Translations under genes and position numbers: made by a program
Source: Rhodocollybia butyracea
Lineage: Eukaryota; Basidiomycota; Agaricomycetes; Agaricales; Omphalotaceae
Direction of reading: 5' to 3'
Assembly: GCA_015501585.1 (NCBI GenBank)
Contig: JADNRY010000274.1
Coordinates: 1-64,000, forward strand
DNA length: 64,000 nt
Notes under the pieces: generated by a model
What the model saw: the letters and a program-made list of their open reading frames with translations, nothing else
Told to the model about the DNA's origin: nothing
Database searches by the model: none
In this document: positions 46,631 through 58,276 of the stretch, one piece after another
How positions within the stretch are numbered: the stretch's first letter is position 1
Layout: each line of letters opens with the position of its first letter

Positions 46631-47885
46631 TCATATACCATTTTCCCCAATAACCACCACTCTCAAACCTTCCGCGTCCAGAGTTCGTAGCGGTTTATAG
46701 ACTTCCACGTCAACTTCCCGAGCCAACCTGAGAACAACAGACCGAATAGAGGCTTTCCCCATCGTTAACATCGCTGCTGACAATTCCGAACCAGGTTTAA
46801 ACCAGCGCGACTCGACCATCCTAATGAAAGGGTCATCAAACTCAGCTCCAATCTCACACCCAGAAATCAAAGAGAGACTGTGTAGTTTTGGAATTAGGGA
46901 AATGGAAGTGGAGTGGTGGGTTAGACTTGAGAGGAGGTGTGTAGTGATTGGCCTGGGATACTGTGGATAGGTTTCGTGATTTCGAGATCGAGTAGGCTGG
47001 CATGAGTTGCAGGGCTGCAATAAGGTGCAAGTCAGTCAGAGTTACGCTACGGAGTGAGAGTCTGGTGATACAAGGGGATCTGGAGATGAATGAGACAAAA
47101 TTATCCTCTAATGGTTCTCGCCAGCTAGAATTGTGGCCCACTACCACAAGCTTTTTCAAGGAAAGGACTATGTTTAATGATACTCCACTCTCAACCGCAA
47201 TCAATGTGATGCTGGGTCATGTGCCCACCGGACCAGCCTTCCCAACCTGTATTTTCCGGGTATAGCCCAACTCGAGAGATTTGAGAGGACAGCTGTGAAG
47301 AGCTTTCTCCAGGTGCGACCTGTCGACCTCAAAAATTTCGAGATGTTGTATTTGATCGCCGTACACAATCTGGGGTGCTGCCGCCCTGTTAGTGGCAAGT
47401 GTGCAAAGTCTCGGAGAACGTTTGAAGTAATCAAAGTCGGTCCATTCGGTATCTAATTCATCAAGCAAAGGAAAATGTGCTGCGTAAGCTGAACTAGGGC
47501 AGGAAACTCTTTATCTGAAAAATCATGCATAGTCAATGCAAGCCTCAACGGCCAATCACCCGACCTCTCCAGATATCGGGAAACAGTATCGATAAAACCA
47601 GTCAGTTCCACTTCCGCATAGGTAGTATACATCTCCACCGTTAGGTTAGTCCACAAGCTGGGTGATGCCAGTGCGAGTGTACGCCAACGGGAGCATACTG
47701 AGCTGATTGCCATGGTAGGAAGGTGCGCGATGATAGGAGACCTGATTCTGGTGGGGGGCTCTTCATCTTCCTCCCACGGGTCCTGGGGAAATTCGTGTTG
47801 CTGTCGCGCACGCACTGCAAAATAGGCAACAAGATCTCGTTGGGTAGCTTTCGTACGGGAGACATCAGAGTCGGGTAACACATCT
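46631..47885 (-). pseudogene. F-box protein paralogue 3, truncated and broken
   Basis: It retains the F-box (LMSPVRKLPNEILLPILQCV), SSVCSRWRTLALASPSLWTN, IDTVSRYLERSGDWPLRLAL and the C-terminal RMVESRWFKPGSELSAAM...GLRVVVIG. The coiled-coil N-terminus is gone: at about 47885 the sequence switches to a PL14-gene relic. Frames break at several points (about 47640, 47460, 47210, 47000). Confidence 0.78.
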
Positions 47886-48230
47886 CTACCACCTACAATC
47901 TTCAGATTCTGCAAATGTCGTTACATTCAAAGCGAAAAGATTGGGCATTCGGGGGGAGTTAAGTCCATGTTGCTCGTGCTGGTGTTGGTGTTCCCGTTGT
48001 TGTCGTTACTGTCGACAAAGAAGCGATACTAGCCGGCGTAGTAGTTGTAGAAGTAATAGGAATAGTAGTCGTCATCGTAGTTACCGTAACCACAACAGCT
48101 TGCACAATCGTCGACTTTCCTGAGGCTGCGTTTGAGAGGCATACACCGAGTTTAATGTTCAAACGTTCATTAACATTACTGAAGTTGAACGTTGAACATT
48201 GAGCTTGAGGAAGTTTCATTCCGATTCTAC
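47886..48230 (-). pseudogene. Relic of the 5' part of a PL14 lyase gene
   Basis: The minus strand encodes STIVQAVVVTVTTMTTTIP...STVTTTTGTPTPARATWT and LQNLKIVGGRDVLPDSD. This follows STIVERVTVTVTT...TTQTTIWTQ and QQNLKIVDESAVLSGSD of the lyase at 58277-60367. The stretch 48240-48545 also resembles DNA upstream of that lyase (61750-61950, shared GTAGCGCGCGCTAA and TTTTGGACTG). It is a third, mostly deleted lyase unit. Confidence 0.7.
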
Positions 48231-48690
48231 AGATGTTTTGGTGCCTACGACGTTGACTGTGGATGTGTGAAGTAGAAAGGAGGGCGATGGCATTGGTAAA
48301 GCGACTAAGGAGAGGCTAATTCCCAGGTCCGAACCGTCCTTTGGGTCTTCGAGTTGGTAAGAAGAGAGAACATGTATTGAACATGTATTGAAGAGACTCA
48401 GATAGGTGATAAGCTCGAGTGACCACCGAGCAACAAGTTACAACAAGTTTTGGACTGAACGTGTCAACGTTAAAGTAGCGCGCGCTAATGCTCGGCAACT
48501 TCGTGCCGGTACGCGTCTTGAAGCTTGACTTCTTAAGTACCATTGGTCAAGGTTCTGTGTAGTCATCGTCTCATCTCTGCGACGCCGCTGCAGCATACTT
48601 TTTATTGATATCGTCTACCAGTCCATGGTCCTGAATATTTGAATGCTAATAATGCTCACCAATGAATACAACAAGATAACAAAACTGTGG

Positions 48691-50640
48691 CTACAAATAA
48701 TTGGTTTCATCGATATCGTCCAAGAGCCAGTGCGCCATGATCTCAGCCCGCTCTTCCGCTGACATGGCCGCAGCCAATGCCTTTTCCTTCAAGCACTTGC
48801 CACGCGCCATGGCCTCATCATATTGCATGTTGGACACCCATGTATCCGAGTCGAAGTTGACTATAGCCCGGATGGCCTCAAACATCTTGTCATCTTCTCT
48901 CAGCATAGCCTCCAGCTTCTTGGTCTCGCGTACATCCTCAGCATCAAACGCGACTGGACACGGCGCACCTCCCCCTGTAAGCCTCTCCCACTTCTCTGTT
49001 GCGTATATCAGAGCGTCCTTCAGTGCAAAAGTCTCGCCCTCCCATGGCTCACTTGCAACGTAGAAGAGGCGGCGGAGGAACATGCCCACGCGATCTGTCA
49101 ATGCTTCGTAGTGAAGTATATTACACTCTGCCGTGTTCTTGACATACTGGTAGTGGATAAGACGGCGACGGTGAAGTTCTTTTGCTTCAATTTGCTCTGA
49201 TTCAGTTAACGAGCTCAAATTTTCTGGTAGCGGAGGTGGTGGCATGCTCGACAGCGAGATCTCGTCATCATAGTTCTGCAGGCAATCTGGAATACCTCCT
49301 AGGATAAATAAGGGCAGGATCGAGGTATGTTGCCAGTCAATCAGGCCGATGACTTGCCAGCCAGTGTCTGCCGACTTGGAAACGATGATATTGCTCTGTT
49401 TGAGGTCGGGATGGCGGATGCAGAAATGATGAGTGGCCGGGTTGTTGGGGATGAGTGACTGGGCGATGAGGAGATAGCGATTGAGACTCTCGATATAGTT
49501 TGATGGCAACTGCTTTTGGAACCCATATCCCTCCCTCCTCATACGCTGGAATGGCAGTAGCGGTTGACTGAATTGCTCCAAATATGCCAGTTCTTTGTGG
49601 GCTGCTCCTGCAAGCACCTCCTCGGTTGTTTGGTCTATAGTTGTTGGTTAGTTCAAGGAAGTAGCAAAAATAAATAACGGAATGGTGTACAAGGTCCCCG
49701 GTCTACGTCGAGCTGTGACCTCCTACCGTGCCACATGGAGATCCTGGTATCTGGACCAACACAGAAGCATTTGTTCTTCCTGAGTGGGATGCCTTTACTC
49801 CCAGTCACCTTCTCCAGATCATGGGGGTAGTAGAGGCTTCCGGCAGCCGGAAAAGATATCGTCATCATTTTAGATTCGAGTTGAGCAATTTGGCGCAAGA
49901 CTGAGACAATATCCGATTCTCCCATCTCAAGCCATACATCGCTGAGATTCGTACCTTTCATGAATTCCATAAGTATGTACTCGGTTTTCGCCACATTGTC
50001 CGATGTAGGTGAGTATCCGTGTACCTGGGGAATAGGCAGGCCGTAGGAACGGAGGAAGTCCATCGTGGCAACTTCGCTGGCGACAGCATAATACTTGGGG
50101 ACCGTAACCGGGTACGGAATACGGGCGACCATTTGGAAAGCCGTCGTGGAAAGTTATGAGGAAAATACGGTTGAATCCCCCCTCGGCAAGCTTTGAAAAG
50201 TCAATAACATCATCAGGCTGTCGACCAATGGACTGCGCTGCAAGTTTAATTAGCCCCTCAACATCAAAAATTAGCTTTCTCTCTGCGTGGCGAAGAGCAT
50301 CGTTGACTCTGAGTGTTAAATAAACTATGGTTAGAAAAATAGTAACGCTGGATCTGTATAAGACTTACAGCCACCGTCCCGAGGTATAGTTGAAGAGGTC
50401 GCTGGAAGGTTGTTGTATGCTTGAGAGCGCGCGACGTGAGGAGAAGCATAATGAACACAGCAGGGAGAGAGGACGATTCTGCAGAGACGGAGAGCCTGCC
50501 TGCAGGAAGAGAGGACGGCGGAAAGATGAAGAGACTGGAGCTGCTAGCTGGGAGAGAGGACGGCGGCCCGGGCGCAAAGACCGAGAGATAGGACCCGCTA
50601 GCAAGTTGATGGTGAGCCTTGCGCTACCGTGGCAGGACAT
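48691..50640 (-). CDS. APH/choline-kinase-like phosphotransferase (fungal AIM9-like), with one frame break
   Basis: The ATG at 50640 starts an Arg/Ser-rich N-terminus without acidic residues, which looks like a mitochondrial presequence. Then come LFNYTSGRWL, VNDALRHAERKLIFDVEG, FSKLAEGGFNRIFLITFHDG, ARIPYPVTVPKYYAVASEVA and ILMEFMKGTNLSDVW. The catalytic loop is CIRHPDLKQSNIIV (H-x-D-x4-N) and the metal site is VIGLIDWQHTSILP. The C-terminus is MSAEERAEIMAHWLLDD. Introns at about 50370 and 49650 splice in frame. At 50135-50136 one extra base (minus strand TTTCCAAATG) breaks the frame between FHDGF and QMVAR, although both sides are perfectly conserved in character. The fungal family is known as a mitochondrial APH-fold protein whose substrate is undetermined. 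Confidence 0.85.
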
Positions 50641-51799
50641 GCAAATAATACTAAAACGAATAAGAATCGGCAAGAGAATCGGCTTGTTTCGAGACGTGAC
50701 ACCGCCACTGGGCGTCTTACGCTTATCTAGACGCCTTTCCGCATCCTGCAGTGCTCCTTCCTTCCTTCATGGCTACCAGCAACACATCGCTTGACTTGTT
50801 ACTCCTCATATCTCATCACGACCAACTTTTACCTCATAAAACCAACATTTTCCTCTCCTTTATTTGCTTAGCACAAGATGGCCAATCAATCTTGTAGTAC
50901 GACTGTTGGAGGTGGAAGGATTCGGATACTCAATGCATCTGGTGCGTAGCCATTCTAATTTATATTGTCTTAGGTCCTACTACTGACCTCATTATCATTG
51001 AAGTGCTCGAAAGCAAGTACGGGCTCTCTTTCAATTTGGAGACTACTTGTGTACGAAGGAAATTTGGATGTCGTGTGTAAAATACGGCGGAATGTACATA
51101 TAATCCGTAATCTTCCTCCTTCCCAATGCCAGAAGGACCCCAATACATCTGATTCCCAATTTCGTGTTTATCTTGTTAGCGCCATAACGTTTGTCTCCAT
51201 TTCAATTTCACAACAACCGCTATCTTCGAACTTGCTATACGCCGTGCCTACAGACAATTCAGTCTCGAAAAACCTACAATCCCAACTGGGGTGGAGATTT
51301 GGCCGGCGAAAAAAAGAGTCTTCCAGCACCAATCCCTCCCAGTAATCCCGCAGCAAGTTCTGAATCTAATCCTGCCAGCTCGTTGTCAACGGTATATATT
51401 CAGCAAATACTCCGCGTCAAGACACAGCTCCATCAGTTGGCTTTGTTGCTGATAGTAATGCAACCACAGGATTGTCTGCCCGAGTCTCAAGCTCAAGTCC
51501 TTCTCCTGCATCGGCGATACCGATAGGTGCTGGCATATCCTCTCAGCCTGATCATAGCAGTAAGTTCTCTATAAATCAATGGACTCGTATTGCAGGCTCA
51601 GTGTTAAGAGCATGCTCAAACCTTACCGAAATGAAGTGTATCTACTCGGAGATGAACCGAACATTACAATCCAACTACAGGCCTGCATGTCAGCTCCAGG
51701 TTACCACATCGCTGAAAGCAATCATATATATAATATATACATAAGCTACCACTGCGGAGTAAAATAGAACGCGGGTTGCCCATCTTCAACTGCCTATGC
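50641..51799. other. Intergenic, no gene recognised
   Basis: Plus-strand frames at 50998-51345 and 51191-51526 are not recognisable and have no convincing start or splice support. Confidence 0.4.
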
Positions 51800-52002
51800 A
51801 AAATCCTTCTATGTATCCGTCACTGTATCTTCACACTCATACAGCACGAAAAAGATTCATCTATCGATTATACAAGCTCATATACAAGCACATATTAACA
51901 AACAAACACTTTTTAAACCCAACGGCTAAGTCGTGACAGCGGGTAACGAGTACTTATAGAGCTGCCAGTGGTGCTTTTGATGGTAGTAGTGAAGCTGGAA
52001 CA

Positions 52003-52750
52003 CTACGCGTCGACCGTGCTAAGGGTAGCAGCAACACATTGCACTCCCTTGGCGGGATCTGCGATGTGTCCGTTAGTTATGCCTTCCTTAAATCAGACAA
52101 TCATTCTTTATCTCACCCTTAAGTTCACAGCAGAAAGCATTCGCGGAGAAGCTATGAGATCAGTGGTCAGTCTCGAGCTTGACCGGTACAACCAAACGCA
52201 AGAACTTACCAAACTGCGCCAACAGGAAGAAAGCTACAGGCCCCCGCGGGAGCGCCTATCGGAGTCGCGACGCTGTTGTCGCAGCACAGGAGAGGGGCAG
52301 CACCGGAAGAACAGAGGTCGCCAGAGGAGGGAGGAGCGGCCTGGCGAGGGGCGGGAGGAAGATTCGCGGTTCCAGGGCCGGAGGCGATATCACCAGCACC
52401 AATAAGCGCGCGAACTGGGGGAGAAGAGAGAAAACTAAGGTCCTGAGGCGCGGCCTCGCCAACAGTGCCAACAGCGGCTTTGCTAAAAGTAAAGACTTCG
52501 TCAGTGAGAGGGGCGGCTGGGACCAGGGAGATCAGGGAAGGACTGCCTCTGCGAAGGAGACCGGGGGAAGAAGAGGGAGTGGAGAAGGTAGAGGAATGGG
52601 GAAATGAGGAGCTGGAGGAGCTGGGGGAGCTGGGGGAGCTGAGGCAGCGGGAGGAGCTGGAATCGGAGGGCGGGGGATATGACGGGGAGCCGGGATAGCG
52701 GCTGTGAGAGTAACGAGAGTAGCAGTAACAAAAGCAAGTTTAAAATGCAT
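52003..52750 (-). CDS. Hydrophobin-like secreted protein with proline-rich N-terminal half (copy A)
   Basis: The ATG at 52750 starts a signal peptide (MHFKLAFVTATLVTLTAAIP) followed by a Pro/Ala/Leu-rich region. The C-terminal domain arises from exons 52750-52210, 52151-52117 and 52058-52003, the last intron having a CTAAC branch site. It contains eight Cys in hydrophobin order: C-x8-CC-x14-C-x8-C-x6-CC-x10-C (LCSSGAAPLLCCDN, GACSFLPVGAVC, FSANAFCCELKDPAKGVQC). Hydrophobins coat aerial structures with amphipathic films. C3-C4 spacing is shorter than in typical class I proteins, so 'hydrophobin-like' is the safe call. The frame breaks in a run of five C at 52563-52567 between the proline-rich part and LLRRGSPS. 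A TATA box lies about 80 bp upstream. Confidence 0.6.
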
Positions 52751-52828
52751 AATGAGTGTGGGTGAAGAGTACTTGAATGACCGAGGTTGGCTTTTCGAGT
52801 GAGGAAATAGAAGAGATTTCGTTCGAGC

Positions 52829-52835
52829 TTTTATA
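52829..52835 (-). promoter_or_regulatory. TATA box of hydrophobin-like copy A
   Basis: TATAAAA on the minus strand, 79 bp upstream of the ATG. It is conserved in copy B at 56456-56462. Confidence 0.55.
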
Positions 52836-52839
52836 CCCT

Positions 52840-54015
52840 TGGAGGCGCCAAGGTCAAAAATTAAGAGTTGTTCGGTTGCATTTTGGCCCCAGTTTATGTT
52901 GCAATGAGGACCAGATGGCAGATGCCAGACGTTGGCCAGACGTATAGTAGCCTACTCGGAAACGGGACTTACGGGTTAGGAAATATATTCATCTCTTTAA
53001 TTTACTCCTACAAAGGTTACACCATCCAAATTGAAGTCTGAGGAATCACCAATCGAGCTTTCATTCATGCGGGTACACAATTTAAAATGGCTTCTCAGAA
53101 CACACTACTGTATGGATTGGGCGGGATCAAAACAGTACATACTTCGCCTAAATTCACTGTTGAGCGGCTTTAGAGCGAAAAATCAATGGCATTCGAATAT
53201 TGAAGGCAGGCGTCAGACATCTTGAACTTGTTACCCAACTCGGATCAGGTGAATTATGCATGAAATGGTTGACATCAAACGAATTTTTAATTTTACCTGA
53301 ACAAGTGGTACTCAATACTTAACAGGAAAGATTATTTTCGCACAGAAGCTTGAGAATATTTCAGCTACATTTACACCAGCGACATGTTTTCACTTCCAGT
53401 GATGTTATAAAACAAGAGTTTTAAAACCTTTTTGGCTTAGAAATAAAATCGCTGCGCGCCCCCTCATCATATACCCTGGATGGCTCACTCAGAGGCATTC
53501 AGAGACCTATAGGAATAAACGGGTCCTCAGTCCATTTGGACACTTGCATTTACCTATGTACCATCTTGTACTAGGCTAACGAAACGATTTCACTGAAACT
53601 TCAATTAGAATACTGGAGCGTTCCCTTCACCTTGATTATGTATCAAACTAAAGTAATATCTAAATACTAGTCTCTCGAGTCTCCGCATCAAACTTAATCA
53701 ACGGAAGGCGAAACAGCTGTTTAGCATCCGGAAAGGATAATCAGTGGAGATAGGTACTGCCCTAGAGAGGCTATCGATCAGTTAAATAATCCCTGAGTTC
53801 GGTTTCAAGCACATTTGTCCCCCAAATAACCAGAACCAGGAGCTAGCCAGGAGTTTATCGCATCGCGTAGGACTCATTTAACAAAAATAGACACAGCTTC
53901 TTACTATGAAAACAACCCAAAGAGCGTACGACAACAAGTCCACGACAGACGTACAAAGTGTATTTCCATGATTACTAGGGATCTATCATACCAAATGTCT
54001 CCTTCCACATCCTTT
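52840..54015. other. Spacer of unit A, no gene recognised
   Basis: AT-richer spacer between the hydrophobin-like gene and the PL14 pseudogene. It is repeated, diverged, at 56470-58276. Confidence 0.5.
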
Positions 54016-55440
54016 CTACGCAATCCGCTCCATCTCAAACCATTTAAACCACACATGTGACTGATCTCTCGGTGATGCCCATTCGTTCTCGTGTCCTCCA
54101 AAAAACATGCTACAACAAATATCAGCAGACTCAGAAGACAAGAAACAAAAATACGAAACATGAAAGACGAAACGGAAAAAACCACAAGAAAAACTCGAAC
54201 AAACACCTGAAAAACAACCCCTCAAACCCCGTAGCGCTTGATCCATCGTCTTCATCACCTGATTCTTTCATCCGCTGGTTCTTTAGAAGCCTCCGCCCCG
54301 GCAAAAGGAATTTCCTTGTTTGAGGCCATCGCAGATTCCGATTCCGGATCCGGATCCACATCCCCCGAACCAGAATCCCATGTCCATGCCCAACGGAGTA
54401 TAGGCAATGAAGCAGCCGTATCAGAACCAGAATCAGGACCAGGACTAGGCGTACCAGACGTAGCGGTAGAACCAGAGCCACAGCCACCTGTACCCGTCAC
54501 CCGATAATAAACATCCCTCTCGATAACCCTCCTTCCCTCAACCCACAGCTCGAACCCCCCATCCGGCACCCCTCGTCTCCGCCAGCCAGCGACGAAGGGG
54601 CCGCATCAGAACCTGAACCAGTCCCAATCCCAATCGTACCAGGCGTAGTGGTAGAACCAGAACCAGAGTCACCTGGACCCGTCCCCCGATAATAAACATC
54701 CTCCCTCTCGATAACCCCCCTCCCCTCAACCCACAGCTCAAACCCTCCATCTGGCACCCCCAGTGTATTCAGCTTCACGATCTGTCGCACGTGTGTCCAT
54801 GCTCATCGGTTGAAGGTAAAAGACACACGGCATATGGAGAGCCCCCAAGCGGCGTCGCAGACGGAATGAGGGTCAGAGCAGAGGGGTTGTTTGTTTTTCG
54901 GGGCGTGCTAGGGTGTAAGGGACGTAGTGGGAGGCATAGGACGACGAGGAACGAGAGAAAAAGAGGGAACGGAAGAAAAAGGATTATGATTAACACAGCT
55001 CCTTCGATAGAAGACGGAGTAAGAGAGCGAGGCGGTGAGGGCGCGGGTGGAGTGCGCGTGGAATTTGGCGCCACCTTGGGATTTTTGGACGGGGTTGATG
55101 GAATCGAGGGGGTAGAGCAGTTGTAGGATAGAGTTGTAGGAGGAGGATGGGGGGGTTGGCGCATTTGTCGTTGTATTGAATCTGAAGCTTGAAGCCTGAA
55201 GGTCGATTGAGAATTGAGATTAGAAGGACGGAGCGATGATAGACTTGGAGGAGACGGCATTTAGTGATTCTGGGCCCACAAGAGGGAATCTGAGTACAGT
55301 CCTTTCATCCACAATCTTCATATTCGAATTTCGTGATAGTAAAAGCGGAAAGATCGGTCATTCGGGGAAGTTGAGTCCATGCCGTAGACCATGTGACTTG
55401 GAGAACTTCATTGGGAGCAATGTACGATGAAATAGACTGA
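54016..55440 (-). pseudogene. PL14 polysaccharide lyase gene, dead copy in unit A
   Basis: Recognisable pieces in order are MTDLSAFTITKF, SILQLLYPLDSINPVQKSQGG, APKNKQPLCSDPHSVCDAAW, VRQIVKLNTLGVPDGGFELW and FFGGHENEWASPRDQ...WFEMERIA. The catalytic-core block GGHEGCSGG...CFSTRLMWR is deleted, an in-frame TGA interrupts FTFNR-AWTHV, and extra codons occur (RDQSHVW). The exon with VPDGGFELWVEGR...DVYYRxTG appears twice (about 54255-54570 and 54571-54790), an internal tandem duplication. Confidence 0.82.
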
Positions 55441-55642
55441 GCTGCCTTAGGCTGGCTTCTATGTATCTTCGCTGTTATCCCGCATTCATACAGCACGAAA
55501 ATGATTCATTTATCGATTGTACAAGCGTATATACAAGCACATATTAACAAACAGATACTTTTTTCACCCAACGGCTAGCTCCAAAGTCATGACAGAGTGT
55601 AACGGAGCTGGTGCTTTCGGTGATAGTAGCAAAGCTGGAACA

Positions 55643-56350
55643 CTACGCGTCAACCGCGCCAAGGGTGGCAGCAACACATTGTCCGGTGGCGGGATCTACG
55701 ATGTGTCAGTTAGCTACGCCTCCTAAAACCAGCTAAATATTCTTTATCTCACCCTTACGTTTACAGCAGAAAGCATTCGCGGAGAAGCTATGAGATCAGT
55801 GGTCAGTCTCGAGCTTGACTGGTACAACCAAACGCAAGAACTTACCAAACTGCGCCAACAGGAAGAAGGCTACAGGCCCCCGCGGGAGCGCCTATCGGAG
55901 TCGCGACGCTCTTGTCGCAGCACAGGAGAGGGGCAGCACCGGAAGAACAGATATCGCCAGAGGAGGGAGGAGCGGCCTGGCGAGGGACCGGAGGAAGCTT
56001 AGTGATCCCATCCCCTGTCCCAATGGCGCCATCAATAAATGCGCGAACAGGGGGAGACAAGAGAGTAAGAACATTAACAGGCACGAACGTGTCAACAGTG
56101 CCAAGAGTTTCTTTGGAAAAAGGAAAGACGGGGTCAGTGAGAGGGGGAAGTGGGTTCGGCAAAAGGGGAACTGAGTTCAGCGGGGGAGCGGCTCTGCGAA
56201 GTAGAGGAATGGGAACTGGAAGAGGAAGCGCTGGGGGAACTTGGGCAGCGGGAGGAGCTGGAGTCGGAGGGGGGAGATATGAGGGGGGGTTGGGATAGCG
56301 GCCGTGAGAGTAACGAGAGTGGCAATAACAAAAGCAAGTTTAAAATGCAT
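55643..56350 (-). CDS. Hydrophobin-like secreted protein with proline-rich N-terminal half (copy B)
   Basis: It has the same gene structure as copy A (exons 56350-55846, 55787-55753 and 55695-55643, with a GCTAAC branch site in intron 2). The signal peptide is MHFKLAFVIATLVTLTAAIP. The Cys pattern is C-x8-CC-x14-C-x8-C-x6-CC-x9-C (ICSSGAAPLLCCDK, GACSLLPVGAVC, FSANAFCCKRKDPATGQC). All eight Cys and the tail VAATL-x-VDA are kept in both copies although the middle has diverged strongly, which suggests purifying selection on the domain. The frame breaks in a run of six C (56269-56274) right after the signal peptide; adding one base restores PPTPAPPAAQVPPALPLP. Confidence 0.6.
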
Positions 56351-56399
56351 AATGAGTGTGGGTGAATGAGTGTGGGTGAAGAGTGTGGGTGAAGAGTAT
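56351..56399. repeat. Minisatellite of 13-14-bp units in the 5' leader of hydrophobin-like copy B
   Basis: Three units of (A)AxGAGTGTGGGTG plus a partial fourth. Copy A has a single unit at the same place (52751-52764), so the array expanded after the duplication. Confidence 0.75.
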
Positions 56400-56455
56400 T
56401 TGAATGACCGAGGTTGGTTTTTCGAGTGAGGAAATAGAGGAGATTTCGCACCAGC

Positions 56456-56462
56456 TTTTATA
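56456..56462 (-). promoter_or_regulatory. TATA box of hydrophobin-like copy B
   Basis: TATAAAA on the minus strand, 106 bp upstream of the ATG. The minisatellite expansion explains the greater distance than in copy A. Confidence 0.55.
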
Positions 56463-56469
56463 CCCTTTG

Positions 56470-58276
56470 GAGGCGCCAAGAGCAAAAATTATGAGTTGTT
56501 CGGTTGTGTTTTTAGCCCCATTTTATGCTGCAACGAGAGTGCCAGAAGGAGTACTTAGTCTACTCGGACGCACGAGAGAAACGGGATAAACGGGCTGGGA
56601 AATATACTCATCTCTTTAATTTACTCTAGATTGAGGTCTCGGTAAATCACCAATCGAGCCTTCATTCATGGGTACATATACAGTTTAAACAAAGGCTTAT
56701 CCGAACACACTACATACTGTATAGATTCGGCGGGATCCAATGGCAGTAGCTTAAATCTATGAGCGGCTTTAGAGCTAAAAATCAATCGCATTCAAACATG
56801 GCAGGCGTCTTGAACTTGTTACCCAGCTCGGAAATTATGCATGAAATGCTTGACATAAACCGAATTTTTTGTTTTTAGAATCTTTTATTCCGTGCGTACA
56901 GGTAAGAGTAAGTACCAAGACACGGGGAGGTGCGACAGAACCTCCGTTCTATGTATTGTATGTAATGGTGGGGGGTCTTTGGGAATTGGCGGAGCTACAG
57001 GTAGTGGTTGAGCGTGCCGAAGGGGGTGTCACCGGGTGTGTAGTTTGTGGGATTTCTGTTAGGGAATCCGATGAGTGTCCAATCAGGCGGTCAGTCCTGG
57101 GATCCAACACAAGTAGTTAGTGCAGTTGAACAAGGTATTAGATACCTCGCAAATGCATGAGTACTACGGTACTACATGCAAGCTTATATACTGTACATAC
57201 TGTATACTATTGCTAATATGATGAGTAAGGACATGGACATATGTACATACCGATCCGGCTACCTAATCTCCGGAGTTGCCACATCGGCAATATACAACAT
57301 AGTTAGTCACTGTTCAGACCTGTGGCCTTGAAGTATAGAATAAATAAAACATAGCATAGCATATGAAACTTAGGCATAGCTTGTATCGCACATGCTTCCC
57401 TGAAAAGAGGAGTACCGAACAAGTGGTAATACTTAACATTTTAGGTTAGGTTAGGTTTATTGCCGGCTTGGGACCAAGTGCTGATACACCGGGGTCCGAG
57501 AAGCTACCCGATGTGCCTACGTACATCGTCGTCTCGGGGCCATCTCCCTGGTATCCGGACGAAATGCTTATTTTCACCGAAGCTTGAGAGTATTTCAGCC
57601 ACATTTACACCAGCGACATGTTTGCAACAGAGTAGTCTATGCTAGCAAGTATGTAATGTGATATTATAAAGCAAGAGTTTTAAAACCTTTTTGGCTTCGA
57701 AAAACTCTCTGTATATGCACACACCCCCATATAAGTACCTTGGATGGTTCGCCAAGAGGCGTCCAGAGCCAATAGCAATAAACGGGTCCTGGGCGGGTCA
57801 CGGTCCGTTTGGGTACTTGCGTTCACCTGTGTACCATCTTGTAGGCTAATATTGAACAGACTATTTCTCTGACTTCAATTTGAATGCTAAAGTGTTCCCT
57901 TCACCTTGATTATGTAGATTTAATTATCAAACCAAAGTAATATCCAAATAGTCTCTCCGCATCAAATTTAAACAATGGATAGCGAAATAGATCTGAAAAG
58001 GATAATCAGTGGAGATAGGCACTTACTGCCCTAGAGAGGCTAGCATTCAGTTAATTAATGGGTTCGATTTCAAGCACACTTGGCCACAAGATAACCAAAG
58101 CCAGGAGTTTATCGCATCGCGTGGGACTCATTTAACATAAACAGACACAAAAACAACCCAAAGAGCGTACAACAGCAACTCGACAGACGTACGACGTGTA
58201 TCTCCATTAGTAAGGAGTAAGTATACCATACCAAATGTCTCCTTCCATCCTTTCCACTCACGATTCTACAACGATC
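56470..58276. other. Spacer of unit B, no gene recognised
   Basis: Diverged repeat of 52840-54015 with about 0.6 kb of extra sequence around 56860-57560 that contains an unrecognised frame (56869-57120). Confidence 0.45.

Larger units (their letters stand above)
51800..55440. repeat. Tandem unit A: hydrophobin-like gene plus dead PL14 gene
   Basis: The unit repeats in the same orientation at about 55440-60367. Matching points include the left edges (CATACAGCACGAAAA at 51840 and 55490), the hydrophobin-like genes, the AT-rich spacer (for example TTTTGGCTTxGAAA near 53430 and 57690, and GGATAATCAGTGGAGATAGG near 53740 and 58000), and the PL14 genes. Confidence 0.85.

Noticed and set aside
52179..52698. 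Long Arg/Gly/Glu-rich frames on the plus strand
   Set aside because: They are antisense shadows of the proline-rich hydrophobin-like gene. The same shadows recur over copy B, while signal peptide, splice sites and Cys pattern support the minus strand.
54057..55126. Plus-strand frames over the dead PL14 copy
   Set aside because: Antisense to recognisable lyase blocks, with no start context or splice support.
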